Of a stretch of DNA of 64,000 nt, positions 60,979 to 64,000 are shown one piece after another. The DNA comes from Coprinopsis marcescibilis (Eukaryota; Basidiomycota; Agaricomycetes; Agaricales; Psathyrellaceae): NCBI GenBank assembly GCA_004369085.1, contig ML210226.1, forward strand, positions 21,431 to 85,430, written 5' to 3'. How positions within the stretch are numbered: the first letter of the stretch is position 1; each line of letters begins with the position of its first letter. The notes under the pieces are model-generated. The model saw only the letters and a list, made by a program, of their open reading frames with translations, was not told where the DNA came from and did not search any database. The translations under genes and the position numbers were made by a program.

Positions 60979-62826
60979 ATGACTATGGGGAACGTGCACT
61001 CGGATCCGTTAGGTGAGCACCGTAGCTGGACGTATAATATACGAATTCTGAGTTTGCCCGTGTACCAAGGGTCCAACACGTCTTTCGACAAGGATCATGA
61101 ACGTCTCAAATCTCGAGAAGCACAGCGAGCACAGGGACGGCAGAAGATCGATGATAGAATTGAACAGCTGGAACAGTTGGAACAACTACAACACGAGCTA
61201 CTCAACCTCAAAGTCGAAAGGAACCAGCTATCAATAACCGCACAACTACCTCCCGAGATCCTTAGCAGAATCTTCTTCTTTGTCGAAAGGTCGTCGATGC
61301 TGGGAATACCGGGGTATGGTCGGCCACGTTGGGTCGGTGTCACGTATGTGTCGCGTCGTTGGAGGGGTGTAACGCTCGGAACACCGTCCCTATGGTCGAA
61401 TATCGAGCTGTGCTCGTTGCCTTGGATTCGAGCGATGCTTGAGCGGTCTCAACCTCTCCCTATCGCCATCGAAGCCAAATGGATGACCACTGTAATTGAA
61501 CCACCTCGATCGATCATGGTGGACATCGGACAAGTGTTGAAACCACACGGCTCTCGTCTGGATCAACTTCAGCTTTCCGCGCAACGACGGGACTTGCTTG
61601 AGCAGTTTCTAGACACCCTCCCCACTTCTCTTCCAAACCTCTGCACCCTATCCATAAAGAATGACGGCCACGACTACACCCTCCTACGCTTTCCTCAAAA
61701 GCTCTTTATCGACGGTGTCCCAAAGCTGCGCGATGTGCGCCTTGCCGGGTGCCATATCTCGTGGAAATTTCGACTATTTCAGGGACTGACATCCCTCCAC
61801 GTTTCGACGTGTACTAAATCACCCGGACCAAGCGAGGCGACGATCATGAGTGGAGATGCATTGCAGTCCGCAGACGACTTTCTGAAGGCTTTGGAAAGCA
61901 TGCCAATGCTAGAGGTCCTCAGCATTGACTTCATAGTTCCCGACTTCAGCGAAATGGAACGCGAACCTATTCAGTTACCTTGCCTACGACAACTATATCT
62001 GGGAGCACCCTTATCAGATATTGCTGATGTCCTGCAGCTTATCTCAATCCCTACGTCCGCGCATGTCAAATTTCATTCGTTCACCTGGGTTGGAACAGTC
62101 TTAATCTCAGATGCCATACCAGAATTTGTAGCAGCTCTCCATTGTTCGTGGCTGTCGGCCCCACTCGCGCCATCAGGGTCGTCCAGCCCTCCCCCGTGCA
62201 TGAAGAACCTCGAGATCTATTCCGACGAGTATCGCTGGATTCTTGATGGGTGGTTCACGGACGTGGCCACTCCTACAAACAAGCCCTTCGAATTCGAGCT
62301 GGACTTGAGAGGTCCGGGCTGCACATCCGAGGAGTTGAGCGAAGTGCTTTCCCATTTGCCGCTGGGCGGTCTACGGACGTTGGGCATAGTCGGGAGCATC
62401 ACCACAGAGGATATGGTCCCCATTGGTCAGTGGCAATCGCTGAGGCACATATCCCTTGACGGCACCGTGATCAAAACATTTTTGGAGTATATGGAGACGG
62501 ATCCCAGTCTAGGCGATGGTTCAAGCAGCACCCCTACATATCTCGGGAGCCTCGAAGTCCTCAAGATCATTGGAGCGGATTTTTATGGGACGGAATACCC
62601 GGATACGTTGTCTGTGGAAGTTTTGCTGGACTTCCTGATGATACGGTATGAGTTTGGTTCTCCAATTCGTTCTCTGGAGCTTTTGCATTGCTTCAACTTG
62701 GATGAAAGCGAGGTGGAGACCATCCGCCACATTATAGGTGACATGGGTACTCAATGGGATGGCGAGGTGAATGTCGAGGAGCACGAAGAGTCTGATTCGG
62801 ACGAAGATTTTGAATGCAGGTATTAG
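60979..62826 (+). CDS. F-box protein, cluster copy 2
   Basis: Predicted 596-aa F-box protein; exons 60979-61012 and 61070-62826. The intervening 57 nt are also open, so an unspliced 615-aa reading is possible, but the paralogues have an intron here and the splice signals are good. Coiled coil (LKSREAQRAQGRQKID, EQLEQLEQLQHELL), F-box LPPEILSRIFFFVER, then WRGVTLGTPSLWSNIE. Leucine-rich segments follow and the C-terminus is acidic (EEHEESDSDEDFE). Starts 206 bp after copy 1 ends and is closest to it in sequence; length equals that of the dispersed paralogue at 5228-7073. Confidence 0.88.
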   Translation: MTMGNVHSDPLGEHRSWTYNIRILSLPVYQGSNTSFDKDHERLKSREAQRAQGRQKIDDRIEQLEQLEQLQHELLNLKVERNQLSITAQLPPEILSRIFFFVERSSMLGIPGYGRPRWVGVTYVSRRWRGVTLGTPSLWSNIELCSLPWIRAMLERSQPLPIAIEAKWMTTVIEPPRSIMVDIGQVLKPHGSRLDQLQLSAQRRDLLEQFLDTLPTSLPNLCTLSIKNDGHDYTLLRFPQKLFIDGVPKLRDVRLAGCHISWKFRLFQGLTSLHVSTCTKSPGPSEATIMSGDALQSADDFLKALESMPMLEVLSIDFIVPDFSEMEREPIQLPCLRQLYLGAPLSDIADVLQLISIPTSAHVKFHSFTWVGTVLISDAIPEFVAALHCSWLSAPLAPSGSSSPPPCMKNLEIYSDEYRWILDGWFTDVATPTNKPFEFELDLRGPGCTSEELSEVLSHLPLGGLRTLGIVGSITTEDMVPIGQWQSLRHISLDGTVIKTFLEYMETDPSLGDGSSSTPTYLGSLEVLKIIGADFYGTEYPDTLSVEVLLDFLMIRYEFGSPIRSLELLHCFNLDESEVETIRHIIGDMGTQWDGEVNVEEHEESDSDEDFECRY

Positions 62827-63029
62827 AGGCTTGTATATCATATGTTGAAATTCATGGGTTGAGGTAGCTAGCAACAGCCTGAACCAAGTTACTCCGATCG
62901 ATTTGGTCCCTGTCGGTGTATGTTTGTCCAGCTTATTCTAAAGGTCTTGCAAGCAAGGACATACAATGATCGTGATCAGCACTGACATGGACAGCTGGAT
63001 ACTTTGAATTTGACTTCATCGTTCGTTCC

Positions 63030-64000
63030 ATGATGCCTGCCTCCCTTCCTGATCAAGCGGCAGCAGTTACCCAAAAACCGTCTACAGGTATGTGCTTACA
63101 CCTCTGTTTCTGATATCTGATGATATGTATAGAGGGCCAGAACGGAATCGCAGAGACAAAGAACGCAAGAAAATCGATTCATGCATAGCGGAATTTGAAC
63201 AAAAGATTCGAGATCTCAGGACCCAGAGGAACGAATTATCACCAATTTCTCAACTTCCCGCAGAAATTATCTGCAGAATCTTCCTTTTTTGCGAGCAAAT
63301 CATGCCATGGAGGGGATCGAACGGCCAAGGTCACTGGTTCCAGTTGACCCAGGTCTGCCGTTATTGGAGGGCCGTCTCGCTCGGCTGCGCACAATTATGG
63401 TCGCACATTTATGTCAATTCATCACCTTGGACGAAGGCGATGGTGGAACGGTCTAAACACACTCCAATATCGATTGAATCATGGTCCGGCAACTTGAATT
63501 CCGCGGCGGAGGCCTCGCTTCACGACATTTTGAAGACGCACACATATCGTTTGAAGTCACTCAGCCTTTCAGCATCATCCTCCAACTCGCTTGAAAAGTT
63601 GGTGGCACAACTTAGGCAACCTGCACCAATTCTTCATAGCCTCACCGTTACCAACCAGGGTTACAACGGCGTTGTGCTCGAGATTCCCGTCGACCTTTTT
63701 GGAGAAGGAGCACCTAGTCTACGCCAACTGAGCTTAAAAGGATCCCAGTTGTCCTGGTCATCCCCGTGGCTCACAGGCTTGACTCGTCTGGAATACTCGA
63801 CGGATACACATGGTCGTCGATCACAGCCAGAGACTCCGCCCACCCCACAGCAATTTCTGCAAGCCCTGGAGAACATGCCTGCGCTCACACATCTTGACCT
63901 CGAGATGAACGTTTCGAATTTTGCGTCGACCAACTTGGAGCCAATCACATTGTCTTCCCTCCAGCACCTGCACCTAAAGGGCGCGCTTTCAGGAATAGCT
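63030..64000 (+). CDS. F-box protein, cluster copy 3 (cut by window end)
   Basis: Exon 1 is 63030-63087 (MMPASLPDQAAAVTQKPST). The intron 63088-63134 needs the slightly unusual acceptor TATAGAG to keep frame. The rest is open to the end of the window. Charged helix (ERNRRDKERKKIDS), F-box LPAEIICRIFLFCEQ and WRAVSLGCAQLWSHIYV are clear, followed by leucine-rich segments (LLTGL-like: WLTGLTRLEYS; LENMPALTHLDLEM). More divergent from copies 1 and 2 than they are from each other. The 3' half lies outside the window. Confidence 0.85.

Overview
The window is nuclear DNA from a filamentous basidiomycete, most likely an agaricomycete. Genes are densely packed and split by many short introns (mostly 45-70 nt, GT...AG, with CTNAC/CTGAC-like branch sites just before the acceptor). 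Several families typical of agaricomycetes are present: F-box/leucine-rich proteins, NACHT-TPR proteins, PAS proteins, and two-domain single-pass membrane proteins. There are no operons, no recognisable rRNA or tRNA genes, no CRISPR array and no intact transposon. Spliced structures were worked out by hand from reading frames, splice signals and paralogue comparison; exact starts and introns are predictions.

Layout. 1-7 kb is an accessory region: a partial nuclease-fold-like protein (-), a decayed chimera of a NACHT fragment (-) and a sirtuin C-terminal fragment (+), an intact NACHT-TPR NLR-like gene (-) and an F-box gene (-). 7.4-24.1 kb is mainly conserved genes: FACT subunit POB3 (-), alpha-actinin (+) and cofilin (+), two tandem alpha/beta-hydrolase esterases (+), a FYRN/FYRC nuclear protein (+) and a SIR2-family deacetylase (-). 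About 2.7 kb without a convincing gene follows. 26.9-38.8 kb holds five same-strand genes: two secreted proline-rich repeat proteins (one running into a 220-nt assembly gap) alternate with three paralogous single-pass membrane proteins. An S28 proline-specific serine peptidase (-) follows at 39.5-41.7 kb, divergent from DNA-repair gene RAD4/XPC (+). Then come TRM61 (-), a 3.3-kb gene-poor stretch, a PAS-domain gene (+), another gene-poor stretch, methylthioribulose-1-phosphate dehydratase (+) and a cluster of three F-box genes (+), the last cut by the window end.

How they may work together. The conserved genes cover chromatin and transcription (POB3, sirtuin, FYR protein), actin (alpha-actinin, cofilin), tRNA modification, nucleotide excision repair and methionine salvage. 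The most system-like part is 26.9-41.7 kb: secreted proline-rich repeat proteins, three surface proteins with two glycan-binding-like ectodomains and cytoplasmic PPxY tails, and a secreted peptidase of a proline-cleaving family. The functional link between them is inference. The peptidase has lost a normal splice donor exactly before its catalytic-Asp exon.
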